Assembly: GCA_025093985.1 (NCBI GenBank)
Contig: JACAAK010000003.1
Span: 3,472,001-3,536,000, forward strand
Direction of reading: 5' to 3'
Source of the DNA: Calvatia gigantea
Taxonomy: Eukaryota; Basidiomycota; Agaricomycetes; Agaricales; Lycoperdaceae
DNA length: 64,000 bases
Of this stretch, positions 36,754 through 47,276 are shown piece after piece. Below the pieces are notes generated by a model, which ran no database searches, was not told the DNA's origin, and saw nothing but the letters and a program-made list of their open reading frames with translations. Both the position numbers and the translations under genes were made by a program. Positions within the stretch are counted from its first letter, which is position 1, and each line of letters begins with the position of its first letter.

Positions 36754-36898
36754 AGATGCGACCAAGGCCTTTTAATATTGCACTCATTCCCACAACCTGT
36801 CCATAGATAGGCCATGTATTCTATTTGCAGCTGGACGTTATTCTCACGGCATCAATGTGTTGTACAATCACATTGTTCTTGTGCTAACATATAAATCT

Positions 36899-38090
36899 TT
36901 ATGACCCTCCGACGTGTTGACCACCTGGCCGATCATGAGTTATGTATTCGTGTATGGGATCCATAGGAGGACTTACTGTTGAGGTGAAGCGCCTGTCCGG
37001 TCATGATGTTGGAGTCGCTGGACGCGAGGAAGACGTAGGCAGGCCCAAGTTCAGCAGGCTGCCCAGCTCGGTTATGCAACGGTGTGCCAACACCCCAACC
37101 TTCCATGTTCTCGGCAGACCTTGATCCTGCCTGCTAGCGCTGTGACTACCGGTCCAGGGGCGACAGCGTTGGCACGGATTCCTTGAGGGGCTAACTGGAC
37201 TGCCAGTGCGCGAGTGAAGGACATGATTGCCCCTTTCGTGGAACTGTAGTCGACTATAGTGGCAAGGTAAGGTTCGGAATATACGTTGAAATCTTTAATC
37301 CATACCTAGGCCAGGAGATCCTCTGTACGCGGTTACGGAGGTTGTGTTGATAATGCTAGACCCTCTTTTCAAATGAGGTAGCACGAACTTTGTGATGGCA
37401 AACATCTGAAGAATGTTAGAACGGAAAGTGCTCTTAACATTCTCCAAATCAATTTCTGCAAACTGTTTGCAGAAGCTGCAATACGGGAATTAGCAGGAGT
37501 ACGCTCAAAGCGCGACGTTACCTACAGTTGTTTTGACGCGTTGTTGACCAAAATATTCAACTTGCCGAATTTTTGTAAGTGGCTCTCAACAAGCTTCTTG
37601 CAATTTGTTTCTTCCATAAGATCCACCGAAACAAGATTGACTTGAGCCCCTGCCTCTTCGATTTGCTTCTTGGCGCGCTGGGCATCTTCACTTTCCTGGG
37701 GTAGATGAGAGATTGTGATGCCGGTACAACCCTCACGTGCGAAAGCAATGGCAGCAGCTCGTCCAATCCCACTATCACCACCAGTGATGATGGCAGTCTT
37801 GCCCTCCAACCTTTTAAAACGTTAGCATCCATGCAACACAGATTTCAAATATAGCGGTGCGACATACTTGCCACTGCCTTTATACTCTCTGAGACTGGGC
37901 TTGCCTTCGTCGTCCCATACTTCAAGCTTTGTATACTCAACTCCGGCTGTAATACCTACGTTTAGATCTGAAAACCAGAAAAGTGTTTGTTGCACTGGCG
38001 TTTGATCTCCTTGTCAAGTGCAGGTAGTGCTTGCGTCTGCTTCTCAGGAACGGCGACGGAGTATGCAGTAATGACATTTTCAGAACTCAT
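36899..38090 (-). CDS. Short-chain dehydrogenase/reductase, classical SDR (apparent frameshift)
   Basis: ATG 38090 gives MSSENVITAYSVAVPEKQTQ. Rossmann motif TAIITGGDSGIGRAAAIAFA, then LNILVNNASKQ, TEVDL-like FAEIDLENVKSTFRSNILQM, SIINTTSVTAYRGSPGL, and the catalytic VDYSSTKGAIMSFTRALAVQ (Tyr-x-x-x-Lys) followed by GIRANAVAPGP. The last exons read ENMEGWGVGTPLHNRAGQPA, YVFLASSDSNIMTGQALHLN and SGQHVGGS. Between NAVAPGPVVTAL and QAGSRSAENMEG (37128-37137) one extra base breaks the frame. The long N-terminal extension before the Rossmann fold resembles YhxC/GRX-type SDRs. NAD(P)H-dependent oxidoreductase; substrate unknown. The first intron border near 37965-37995 is uncertain. Confidence 0.85.
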
Positions 38091-38440
38091 TAGTCTGAAC
38101 TGTCGAGTGGGTAAAAAATCTGGTTGTGCGATGAGAGAAGCGAGATATGATAGTAGGAGTCAACCTGAGGAGAGCCCGGGGTGTTGCCATTATATCTGGG
38201 GCATAGTGACCCGCCGCAAGGTGAATCTTTTGGAGGACAAACCCACTCCAGTGATGTCAGTCTTCCGTCACTTGAGTTTGATGCAAATGAGGCAGAAGAG
38301 TTACCGTTTTTGGAATGGTTTCTGGAATAAATCACGTGATCCACAAAGATCACGACACATCGCATGACACAGCAGTGTGTCTTGAGAGTTATTACGTCCT
38401 TCCCTGAGCTCGCTTTCTTATCCCCCCCTCGCCACACGCA
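38091..38440. promoter_or_regulatory. Divergent promoter, SDR / thioredoxin
   Basis: A 350-base gap between two divergent starts. It holds CACGTG at 38333-38338, about 103 bases before the thioredoxin start, and a pyrimidine tract (ttatccccccctcgcc) just before that ATG. Confidence 0.4.
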
Positions 38441-39172
38441 ATGTCTATCACTCATGTCGAATCAGTCTCGCACCTCGATCGGGTTCTCTCCAAGTCGAAG
38501 GAGAAGCTCTCCGTCAGTGGACCCTCCCTCTTTTTCGCTTACCGAGCATTAAATTGACGGCTTTTTTAATAGGTTATTGACTTTCATGCGACATGGTCTG
38601 TATTTCGTAGTTAACAAGTGTTTTCGTCGCTCACGTAGATCAGGTGTGGTCCATGTCATATGATTGCGCCCACCTTCGAGGCCCTCTCTAAGAAATACTC
38701 GGACGTCAACTTCCTTAAATGTGATGTAGACGCTGCTCGTGACGTTGCTGCCAGGTACTCGGTCTCTGCAATGTATGGTGCTCTCGCTCCATCCTTCATC
38801 TTTCGACACTGACATTCGATAGGCCGACTTTCATTTTTTTGAAGGGAAGCACGAAGATTGACCAAGTGAGAGGCGCTGATCGAAAGTGAGCCCGCTGTTG
38901 TTCCCATGGTTCGTTTGCTGTGATTTCTGACTTTGGGCAATAGCGCACTCGAGAATACGCTGCGCAAGCATGCCACGTCTTCAGCTTCGGCATCAGCATT
39001 CTCTGGCGCTGGTAGAACTCTGGGCGGTGATCCCGCTCCTAAAGATATTGCAGGAGGTGTCAAGAATTCGGTTGACCAGGCAACAGCCAAAGTTACAAAT
39101 ATTGACCCACAAGTCAAAGTATTCCTTGGCTTACTTGGTGCTTATCTGGTATTCTGGTATTTAAGCTCATGA
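38441..39172 (+). CDS. Thioredoxin with C-terminal membrane anchor
   Basis: Spliced N-terminal thioredoxin fold: [40 protein letters not shown] with the CGPC redox site, VNFLKCDVDAARDVAARYSV, and the cis-Pro loop MPTFIFLKGSTKIDQVRGAD. The Trp of the active site is split by an intron. After ALENTLRKH comes a Ser/Ala/Gly-rich linker of about 50 residues and a terminal hydrophobic segment VKVFLGLLGAYLVFWYLSS with no further residues, a tail-anchor topology that would place the redox domain in the cytosol on the ER or outer mitochondrial membrane. This extension is absent from classical 105-residue thioredoxins. Stop 39170-39172. Confidence 0.88.
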
Positions 39173-39385
39173 TGGCGCATAGTTGTCCGTTACGCTTTCA
39201 AGTTGTGTTTATGGCCGTTAATAGATTGTTACACTTTAACCAAAAGATTAGGACTACCACTCCATCAGCAAAATTCGCTTGAACTTTCAAACCCGCCTCC
39301 TGGTAAGGGTAGCAGATTCGGAGGGAAAGTGAGCTACTGGTGGAATGAGGTACTCTCAAATAAGAGTTTTGAGATCAAATCCTTG

Positions 39386-40433
39386 TTAGTCAGGCACTAA
39401 GCGAATGAAATTAGCGGTCACGCTCGCATTATCTTTGGGGGGTTTACACCTACACTGTCCCCAGCCCATCGACACCCAAGCCTGGCGAGCTGCCATCTCC
39501 TTGGCTTGTTTCTGGTTCTTTCCCGTGCCCTCACCTCTTACCTCGTCGTTGACTAAGACAATGTTTAAGAAAACCTGATACAAGGCAAGGTTAACAAAGC
39601 TTACGACGACACTGGACATGCCAAATTGGGGTATGATGAGGCCCTTCGCTCCTGGCAGGGTAGGTTACACTATAGCCTCTCTGATGAGCAGTCATGTTGA
39701 ATTGAGCCAAGATCTGGTAGTTGTTATTGTTGGACAGAGGGATGGGTTGTGGCGGAGCCGGTGCGCTGCTGTGGGAGGTCGGATATGGCGGAGGGGGAGG
39801 GGCGGGATGACTAGGAGGGGGAGGTTGAGATTGGAAACTTGGTTGAGACTGCCGTACATTCGCCGCCGCCGCCGCCGCAGGCAGAAGAGGCGTAGGGATT
39901 CCAGGGTCTACGAGCTGCGAAATCCAATCCTGGACCGTAGCCACGCCGTGTTGGAGGAACAAAGCCCCGATGTATTTGTGAAAGAAGTTCTCCGCTACCT
40001 GAGGGGGGGGGGGGGGCCAATCATATGCATCCCCTGTTTATTGACCTGAAATTACACACCTCTGGGGAGTCAATGGCTTGGGCCCATGATGGATCGCATC
40101 TGATCTTGCCTCGAAGACCATAAGAGTGGAGCAATTCAACAAAGTCGGGGTGATTGTGTTGAATCTGGGTCTGGGATGAAGTGAATGATCGAATGATGTG
40201 GTGGTATGTAACTACCCACAACATACCTCAATGTCTTCTTGCGTCAAGGTAGGCTTCTTCATAAAATAATGGTATGAAAGAACCTGATACAGAATATTTT
40301 TGCCTAGATATGCCAGACGTTTAGGATCTCCAAGATGTTCGTCAGTTGCCCCAGACTGCAGAGATTCATGTGTGTATACAGCTAGCACCAAGTCTGTCTC
40401 GTTTATCTGGGGAAGGGGAGGTAGGCCAGCCAT
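39386..40433 (-). CDS. RNase III-like / dsRBD protein, probably mitoribosomal mL44
   Basis: ATG 40433: MAGLPPLPQINETDLVLAVY. An RNase III-like fold follows (THESLQSGATDEHLGDPKRL, AYLGKNILYQVLSYHYF, ENFFHKYIGALFLQHG), but the catalytic signature (E)RLEFLGD is replaced by KRLAYLGK, so the acidic metal ligands are gone. After a Pro-rich linker the dsRBD reads YQILAQFNMTAHQRGYSVTY, WHVQC and NDEVRGEGTGKNQKQAKEMA. An inactive RNase III domain plus dsRBD is the architecture of mitochondrial large-subunit protein mL44 (yeast MRPL3). An intron of about 60 bases (40005-40064) has a C12 run next to its acceptor on the minus strand. No clear presequence precedes the domain. The C-terminal residues after SMGWG are uncertain. 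Confidence 0.75.
40006..40017 (-). repeat. C12 run adjacent to an intron acceptor (G12 on plus)
   Basis: On the minus strand, twelve C followed by CTCAG end the second intron of the mL44-like gene. The run therefore acts as the polypyrimidine tract. Confidence 0.75.
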
Positions 40434-40829
40434 GCTTATGATGATGAAAGGTGAGATGGGAGCAGGAGATGTGTCGTTATGATTGTGTTGTAGCCTTTTA
40501 ATGGTCGTCTGCGATAGGAGAGACGGTCAAACAATGGAAGCAAGGGCAGGGGGTAGGTGACCAGGTGCTTCCGGTGAGATCCCGCGAGGTGCGGGAAGGG
40601 TGGTGCGCTGTGGTTTCAAGAAGCTTCCAAGGTTAGGCGTAATGTCGTAGTGACAGCCATCTTATCCATTTCTCACAACGCATCACGTGCCATAGAACCT
40701 ATCCTCGCGCCAAATGCTTTGAACGCGTCCTGCTGTGTACTCTCTGTACTCTGATACTCCGACAGCTTCTACTTTGCCGTTGTCCACATTTTTGCAGTCC
40801 TGTCCGTGGCTTGACCGGTGTCTATCACC
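40434..40829. promoter_or_regulatory. Divergent promoter, mL44-like / POM152
   Basis: Gap of about 395 bases between divergent starts, containing CACGTG at 40684-40689. No coding frame is supported. Confidence 0.4.
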
Positions 40830-43800
40830 ATGTCCACGCCAGCTTCAAAGCAGGCTGCTCCCCGTCAAACGGACAAACCACTAATTCCTGAAAAGTACCT
40901 CGACATTCCCTCCCAGCGGCTCTACTATCTAAGTCTTGGTGCACTTTGTCAGGTATACATTCCCCTGCTTTTTCGATTGGTTCTAACACATGTATGACAA
41001 GGGTATCAAAGTCTTCGAGTTTCTTTGGCCGTTCAATTGGAGCGAGAATCGGCTAGCTCTATGTCGCAAGTGGATCCTTGTAGACTTTCTCCTCGTGGCT
41101 GTTCTTTCTTTACTACGCATTCCTCGCCTGACATACAGCAAAACAACAATTGCCCTTTGTATTTCTCTCACTTGGTTCCTCGATGGACTCATGTTTGGTG
41201 GCATAAGTCTGAATGTTGGATCCCAACAGAAAAGCTCAAGGATACCTCATAGGGGGACTTCCGGTGAAGCTTTATTCCAGTCCTCTTACCCTTCAAGAGT
41301 ACTCATTATGTTCCAGGTCCATATGAAATCCCTTCAACACCAGAACCCTTCTCTCTTCTCGATGTATTTGCTCCCTTGAGTTTTGGACTCATCCAGAGTT
41401 CATACACCGGTCGCGACCAACACCTCCTTGGCCAGCATACCGTTCGCATGTCCCCAATCAGTACCGCACATTTAAATCCCGACTCTAGCAATTTCTGTCT
41501 CGCACAATCCCCGGGCTATATCCTTCTTCCCGTCCTCATGAATAACACCAATCTCGCTGAACTCAAATATTCCATCAGTCCACTGAATACCCCCACCCAA
41601 AAGACTTTCGTTGATGTTTCCGCCAAGCATCTTGAACAGAATCGACAGGAACAACTTCAGATGGCTTCAGCACCCTCACCACGTGCAGATCCCGACGAAG
41701 AAGATGAGTACAACGACGACGACGACTGACTGATGACGAAGACGATACCAAAACGAACCCATCTACCCTACAAAAATCGCAATCTCTTGTTTACATCCGT
41801 ATATCACGACCTGGTGTGGTGCGATTGGAACAAGTTTTGGATGGTGCACGTAATGAGGCGCGTCTCGTTCAACCCTCGGAGGTTGTTGTTGTTCCATGTC
41901 CCGTCGTGTCTTTCATAGACACAACTGAAGAAACAGACGGTGATGCGATACGATGCGCGGGTCAGGACAATAATCTGAACCTGATGATCGATGTAAACGG
42001 CGTTCCACCTCTCAGTTTGCGTTGGCTCAAAACCATCAATGGGAAGAGAGAACCGTTCTTGGTAGAAGGAATTGAGGGAGAACACCACGATAGCCCCTCC
42101 AGTGAAGTTCCTGGCACATTGCCAGTATCAAAAGCGGCGCTGGTTCCGCAAAATGTGAAGATTCCTCTGTCTATCTCTCTCAACGAAGCTGGCACACACC
42201 TGTATGCACTCGAGGAGGTCGTGGATGGACTAGGCAACATCGTCCATGTTGGTATCGAGCCAACTGTCATAGAAGGTGGTACAGTCAGCAAGACCAAAAC
42301 CACAAGGTCGTTCTTAGTATTACGTCAACCATTGGCATCGTTCAAGAACTGCAACCTCCAAAACCCTAAACCCCTTCTGATTGGATCAGACACTAAGTTG
42401 ACCATTGCAACAACGGAGACTGACAAGTTCGACGCACCTTGGGAAGTGACTGTGCGGTACCAGCCGCCACAAGAGTCATCGGACACGCCCAAAGTGGACT
42501 CAAAGCTCAAACCTTGGAAAAAGGTGCTCAAGACACAGGGTGACAAGGATATCTCATTGAATGCAGGCGCTCCCGGTGAATATGCGATTGTCGGCATCAA
42601 GGGAAAGGTATGAGTCACTCATATGAAGGTACCTAGTTGTTCTTCTGATAATTTATTTTTAAAGCATTGCGCAGGACAGGTCCTTGCACCTGATACATGC
42701 TCAGTCACGCAGAAACCATTGCCGTCTGCACAAATTGAATGGAAGAGGATTCACGAATGGTAAGCCCCTTCTGGTGAACCAGACCAGCATCACATTGATT
42801 CTTTTTATATAGCTCTGGCGACACTGGCGTCTCCGCCTCGCTAATCCTACATGGAACCCCACCATTCCAGGTTTATTACAAGATACAACGCGACAATGAA
42901 CCATCTCAGGAACGTTCGAAGACATTTACCCACTCAAGAGGAGAGTTCACAGTGCAACCCGAGGAGAGCGGTCATCATGTCTTCACTTTTGTGTCGATGA
43001 GCGACGCAAACTACAGAAAGGTCGAATTGAACGGACCCAGTATCGATCAAGTTGTTCATCCGCTCGCTTCCGCTGATTTTGCCGAATCTGTAACGAAACG
43101 CAAAACTGTTAGTAGTTGTGCGGGTGATACTGTTAGCGCGGATATTGACCTTCGGGTGAGTCGTTGAATCACTGTGTTGCCGTTTGACTTAACACGGAAA
43201 ATGCAGGGATCTGGACCATGGAATGTTGAGTTCCAAATTATTGATACAAAAAGTACGGAGAATTTCCGTGTTACTGGCATCGACACCCCACGAAAGCGCG
43301 TGGATATACCCATCCCTAAGCACCTATTGAAGACTGGAGGCACGTTCGAGATTGACCTCGGTACGTTCATAAGGGTTCGTCTGTCACTGTACGGGATAGT
43401 GACGTTGTAAATGTAGTTAGCGCTGAGGACGCCTACTGCAAACGGCCTGTATCTGTGTCCGGAATCGTTGTGAATGTTAAGCGTTCATGGGTGCGGATTT
43501 TAATACTGATCACAGTCTTGGAGTGGTTTTTTGACACTGTCTTAGCCAACTGCTCAATTTTACGGGAAACCAGAACAGCGGCGCATCACTATCACAGAAG
43601 GCGAGCAAGCCAGTCTTCCTCTCAGACTTACTGGCGAAGGGGTGAGTAACCTTATACTGAATCGGCCTCACGAACTTGACCTTTATGTTCTAGCCTTGGC
43701 GCCTGAGGTATCGATTAAAAGGCGAAGAAAATGCTTATAGAGCAACACTTCACTCCCCCAATGATAATCTCAAAGTGACAGCACAGGGAACCTATGAAAT

Positions 43801-45311
43801 TTACGGGGTTGACGATATGCTTTGTCCTGGGACTGTCATCCCCGAAGCTGCTACATACGAAGTTGTCTGGATTCCTCGGCCGGCCGCCAGGCTATCATCC
43901 TCAACCACCGCGCAATATGACTCTTACAACGGTTCATACATATTACCACCGATTTGTGAAGCCGTCAGTGGTCATGTCGATCTCGATTTGACTGGCCGTC
44001 CCCCTTTCCAAATCGTGTACAACATCGCTCAGGATAATGAAGCAGGCGGTACAAAACTCGTCGGCCAACCGACATTTAACAGCATACAACCCCATACGCG
44101 GTTCCAGCTTCAAACTTCCACACCTGGCCGCATGTACTATGAAGTAAAACAAGTCGGTGACACGGCATACCCTCTCGCAAAGCATAAAACCGCTATCATT
44201 CCACGTTCAGAACGTCTCTTGTTTGAGCAGCAAGTGATGCGACGGCCCTCCGTCCGTTTCAAAAATCGTAACAGGGTGACCTACTGTCAGAATGATGCTC
44301 TTACACCCCTCGATCTTCAGTCGAATGATGGCATTCTTCTTTTCGAAGGCACACCCCCGTTCACCCTCACACTCTCCGTTAAAGACATAGCTGCGAGTCA
44401 CACCGAGTCCAAGACGGTTGAAGTGCACGATCACGTTTGGAAACTCTCTCTACCTTCGTACCACTTCAAGTCGCTTGGTCCTTACCTAGTGACCATTGAG
44501 TCCATTACCGATTCTTCCAAGTGTGCACAATCGGCATTGGATCCTATGTACAGTTCTATTTGGATTGATGTCGCCGAGACGGCTACTATTATTCCCTTTG
44601 AGAGAAGAGAGGATGTCTGTGTGGGCGATGTAGTGCAATTCCAGCTTGAAGGTATTCCCCCCTGGACTGTTGGGTACGCTCTCCTTTTTGAGCCAAACAC
44701 CACATCGACTGACAAGCTGCGACAATGTAGTTACCGCATCAACAATAAGGCTCATTCTCAAGAAGTCAAGACCTCACCGTTCCTGTTACTCCAATCTCAA
44801 CCTGGAGAGCTGGCCATCACATCGGTCGCTCATCAGCAGAAGATGTGTAAAGCTTCAGTGACAGATCTCAAGTTCACTGTGCATCCGTTGCCGTCTGCCC
44901 AGGTCGGCCACGGAAAACGAGTTATTCAGGACATCCATGAAGGTGCGTGTCCTTGTCGTCTGGGTTTCTTAGTATCTCAACCTTTTTTGGGTACGCAGGT
45001 GACCAAGCAGAGATTGTCTTCACCCTCATTGGCGAACCCCCCTTCACGTTCACTTATCAACGCTCAGAACTTAGCCCCAAGAAGGGGGGTAAACCCGGCA
45101 AAATACTTGAGACACACACAGTTTCTCGCGTCACGACTCATGAATATTCCATCTTCTCTGCGCTAGAAGGTACGTGAGGTAACCATTGCCAGGCCCAACG
45201 CCCAGTTGATGTTGTCATCCCCTAGGTACATGGACTGTAACTGCTATCTCAGATCGTCACTGCCGATACCCACCTCTACAAACTGAGCTGGAGGAGAAAA
45301 CCCGTTCATAA
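40830..45311 (+). CDS. POM152: Nucleoporin POM152, membrane ring protein with Ig-like repeats
   Basis: Integral pore-membrane nucleoporin. N-terminus MSTPASKQAAPRQTDKPLIP, then LYYLSLGALCQ, two membrane segments (KWILVDFLLVAVLSLL and TIALCISLTWFLDGLMFGG), and the conserved DQHLLGQHTVRMSPISTAHL. The luminal part has repeated Ig-like modules, each with a PPxxxxY/F-type strand (VNGVPPLSLRWLK, LHGTPPFQVYYKI, LTGRPPFQIVYNI, FEGTPPFTLTLSV, LEGIPPWTVGYAL, LIGEPPFTFTYQR), and ends RHCRYPPLQTELEEKTRS. Introns include 41264-41316 and several between modules. Within an acidic Asp/Glu run at 41718-41735 the literal frame hits TGA (41727-41729) and resumes in another frame; this is probably an indel in the repeat. 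Confidence 0.93.
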
Positions 45312-45474
45312 CTTATTTAATGTCTTGCTTTGCATGCTTTATTTTTCTTTCGTTCCAAAATGTAATTTGCCTTCATGCATGGACAATTGAACTAGATGTG
45401 ACTCCCCCAACTACTAACAAATTGGATCTGGGCCGCCTAAACTTGGGCAGAAGAGATATAGAACCACTTGGAGA

Positions 45475-46674
45475 CTAAAAGGCAGGGGGGTTAGCTAAGG
45501 GATTGGAAACCCAAACACGGAGCTTACTGGAAGGGTCAATAGGAGCAGAGGGTCTCCTAGAGTCAAGGGGCAAGCTGGTGTAAGCGGGATCATCCCTCCT
45601 GAGGAAACCGGGTGAGTTGGCGATGGTGATATTTTTGCTAAGGACAAAGTTAGCATAAATTTCAAACTCATGCTGTTAGAGACTTGCATGGAGAGGTCAT
45701 AGGAGGGGGTCCTAGCCGGAGTCTCGCCAGTGATCAAACGGCGCCAGGCCTCATGGCACTCATGGATAATCTCAGTGGCGTATTTCTTGTTCTTGGCCTC
45801 GCCGGAGAAGGCGAAGGTATTCTCTGGCTTGCCATCAGGAATCTTGTAGATCCTATTTTGGACAAAAAGAAGGGGTTCATCAGCACATGTAATTAAGCTG
45901 GTGAAAAGGAAATACAAGACCTAAACCACTCGTTGGTAGCGCGAATCAAACCAGGGAGGTGCCTCTCAACGTCCTCAACATCGTTAAGCTTAGAAGCAAG
46001 AGGATCTGTAACGTCAACCACAATGACCTTCCAGTCGGTCTCGCCTTCATCGAGGAGAGCCATGATACCAAGGACTTTAACCTGTTTGACTTGACCAACG
46101 TAGCCAACTTGTTCGCCAATCTCACAGACGTCAAGTGGGTCGTTGTCACCCTTGGCCTTGGTCTCAGCGTGTGACTGCGAGGGATCCTCCCAAGTCTACC
46201 AATGATTCGATTACGGAGTAAGTCACGAAAGGGAAGACGATGCGGCGAGTTTGAAGGACTTGCCTGAGGGAAAGCACCGTAGTTCCAGATATAACCATGG
46301 TGGGGGAAGCAATTCCTGACGTAGCGCAAGCGACCTTTCTTGATATCCTGCTTGATGGGATTGAAGGGTTCTTCTTTTGAAATTTCAAGTTTGGCATTGG
46401 TCCATCGAGGAACCTCAACGATCATGTTGAGAATGCCGTTGTTCTGGTCGGCGAAGAGAGGGATATCGTGCCATGGGGAGACGACGGAACCGTTCTGCTC
46501 GATGAAAACACGGTGTTCTATAAGGAGATTGGATAGGTTTGGTGGGACGAAGAGTCTGTAGATAAGTCGACATTACCGAGAGTATTGGCGGCACCAATGA
46601 GACGGGTGGTATATTCTGGATGAACGTGAGCGGAGGGTGTTGACTGAGGGGGGTGAGTACTCACGGGAGGTCAT
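45475..46674 (-). CDS. IPP1: Inorganic pyrophosphatase
   Basis: Family I soluble pyrophosphatase hydrolysing PPi to phosphate. Blocks: [20 protein letters not shown] (across an intron), [69 protein letters not shown], then the metal-binding [34 protein letters not shown] and [20 protein letters not shown]. One intron (46196-46263) uses a GC donor, CAG|GCAAGT, between GAFPQ and TWEDP. The final exon ([25 protein letters not shown]) matches the extended fungal tail, but its junction after YDLSMQ does not keep frame with a normal GT-AG intron; another small indel is possible. Confidence 0.94.
46196..46263 (-). other. GC-AG intron in the pyrophosphatase gene
   Basis: On the minus strand CAG|GCAAGT...GGTAG|ACT joins GAFPQ to TWEDPSQ exactly as in the conserved protein. 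The donor is the classic strong GC form, and no GT donor fits. Confidence 0.8.
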
Positions 46675-47276
46675 GGTGGTAGAAGGAGAGGAGAGGAGAC
46701 GTCTCTGTTGATTCAGACTGAAGGATGGGGGTGTTGTTTGGTCTTATGGAGGTCATAGGTCGATTTCCTGTTCTAGCAGCAGATAACTGTCATTGGTTAC
46801 TGATTAGAAATCGCAATCATCGATAGCGGAGAACATGACCGTGCCAAACCTTTGGTATTGTGCGTAACACCAATTTTGTCCGCGTCCACCCGTTCAGACT
46901 CATACTTATGTATAGTCAACCCTATCCCGAGTCTTCTTTCTTCTCCCGGTTGTTTGCACAGAAGAAGCCGGTCCCTGCAGCAATCCAAATCTGTTTCCTC
47001 GTGTCGTGTCGTGTCGTGTCGTGTCGTGTCGTGTCGTGTGAGTGGTTTAAGTCCACCTCGCAAGCCGTCGGTTAGTCTCTAGCGAGTTTATGGCCGCAAG
47101 TGTGTGTCAAGGTCGTCTTGACGCGACAAGGTAAGTGTGAATTGGTCCGATATTTAAACGCTCACTCGCGTCAAAAGACGTTACAACCCTGAACATGATT
47201 TTCTTCCCGCAAGGAAACTGTGGCTGTGCTGATCGTGATTGGTTAATTCAGATCGGAATCTTTGCTCGTACAAGCG
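46675..47276. other. Intergenic region with pentanucleotide repeat
   Basis: Upstream of IPP1 and downstream of the GCP4 gene. Apart from the microsatellite, only short frames are seen. Presumed IPP1 promoter. Confidence 0.45.
47000..47039 (+). repeat. (CGTGT)8 microsatellite
   Basis: Eight perfect tandem copies of CGTGT (40 bases), about 330 bases upstream of the IPP1 start. It yields apparent Arg/Val/Ser dipeptide frames, which are not genes. Confidence 0.9.

Noticed and set aside
46852..47082. Open frames across the CGTGT array
   Set aside because: They are open only because the five-base repeat contains no stop; no protein-like sequence flanks it.
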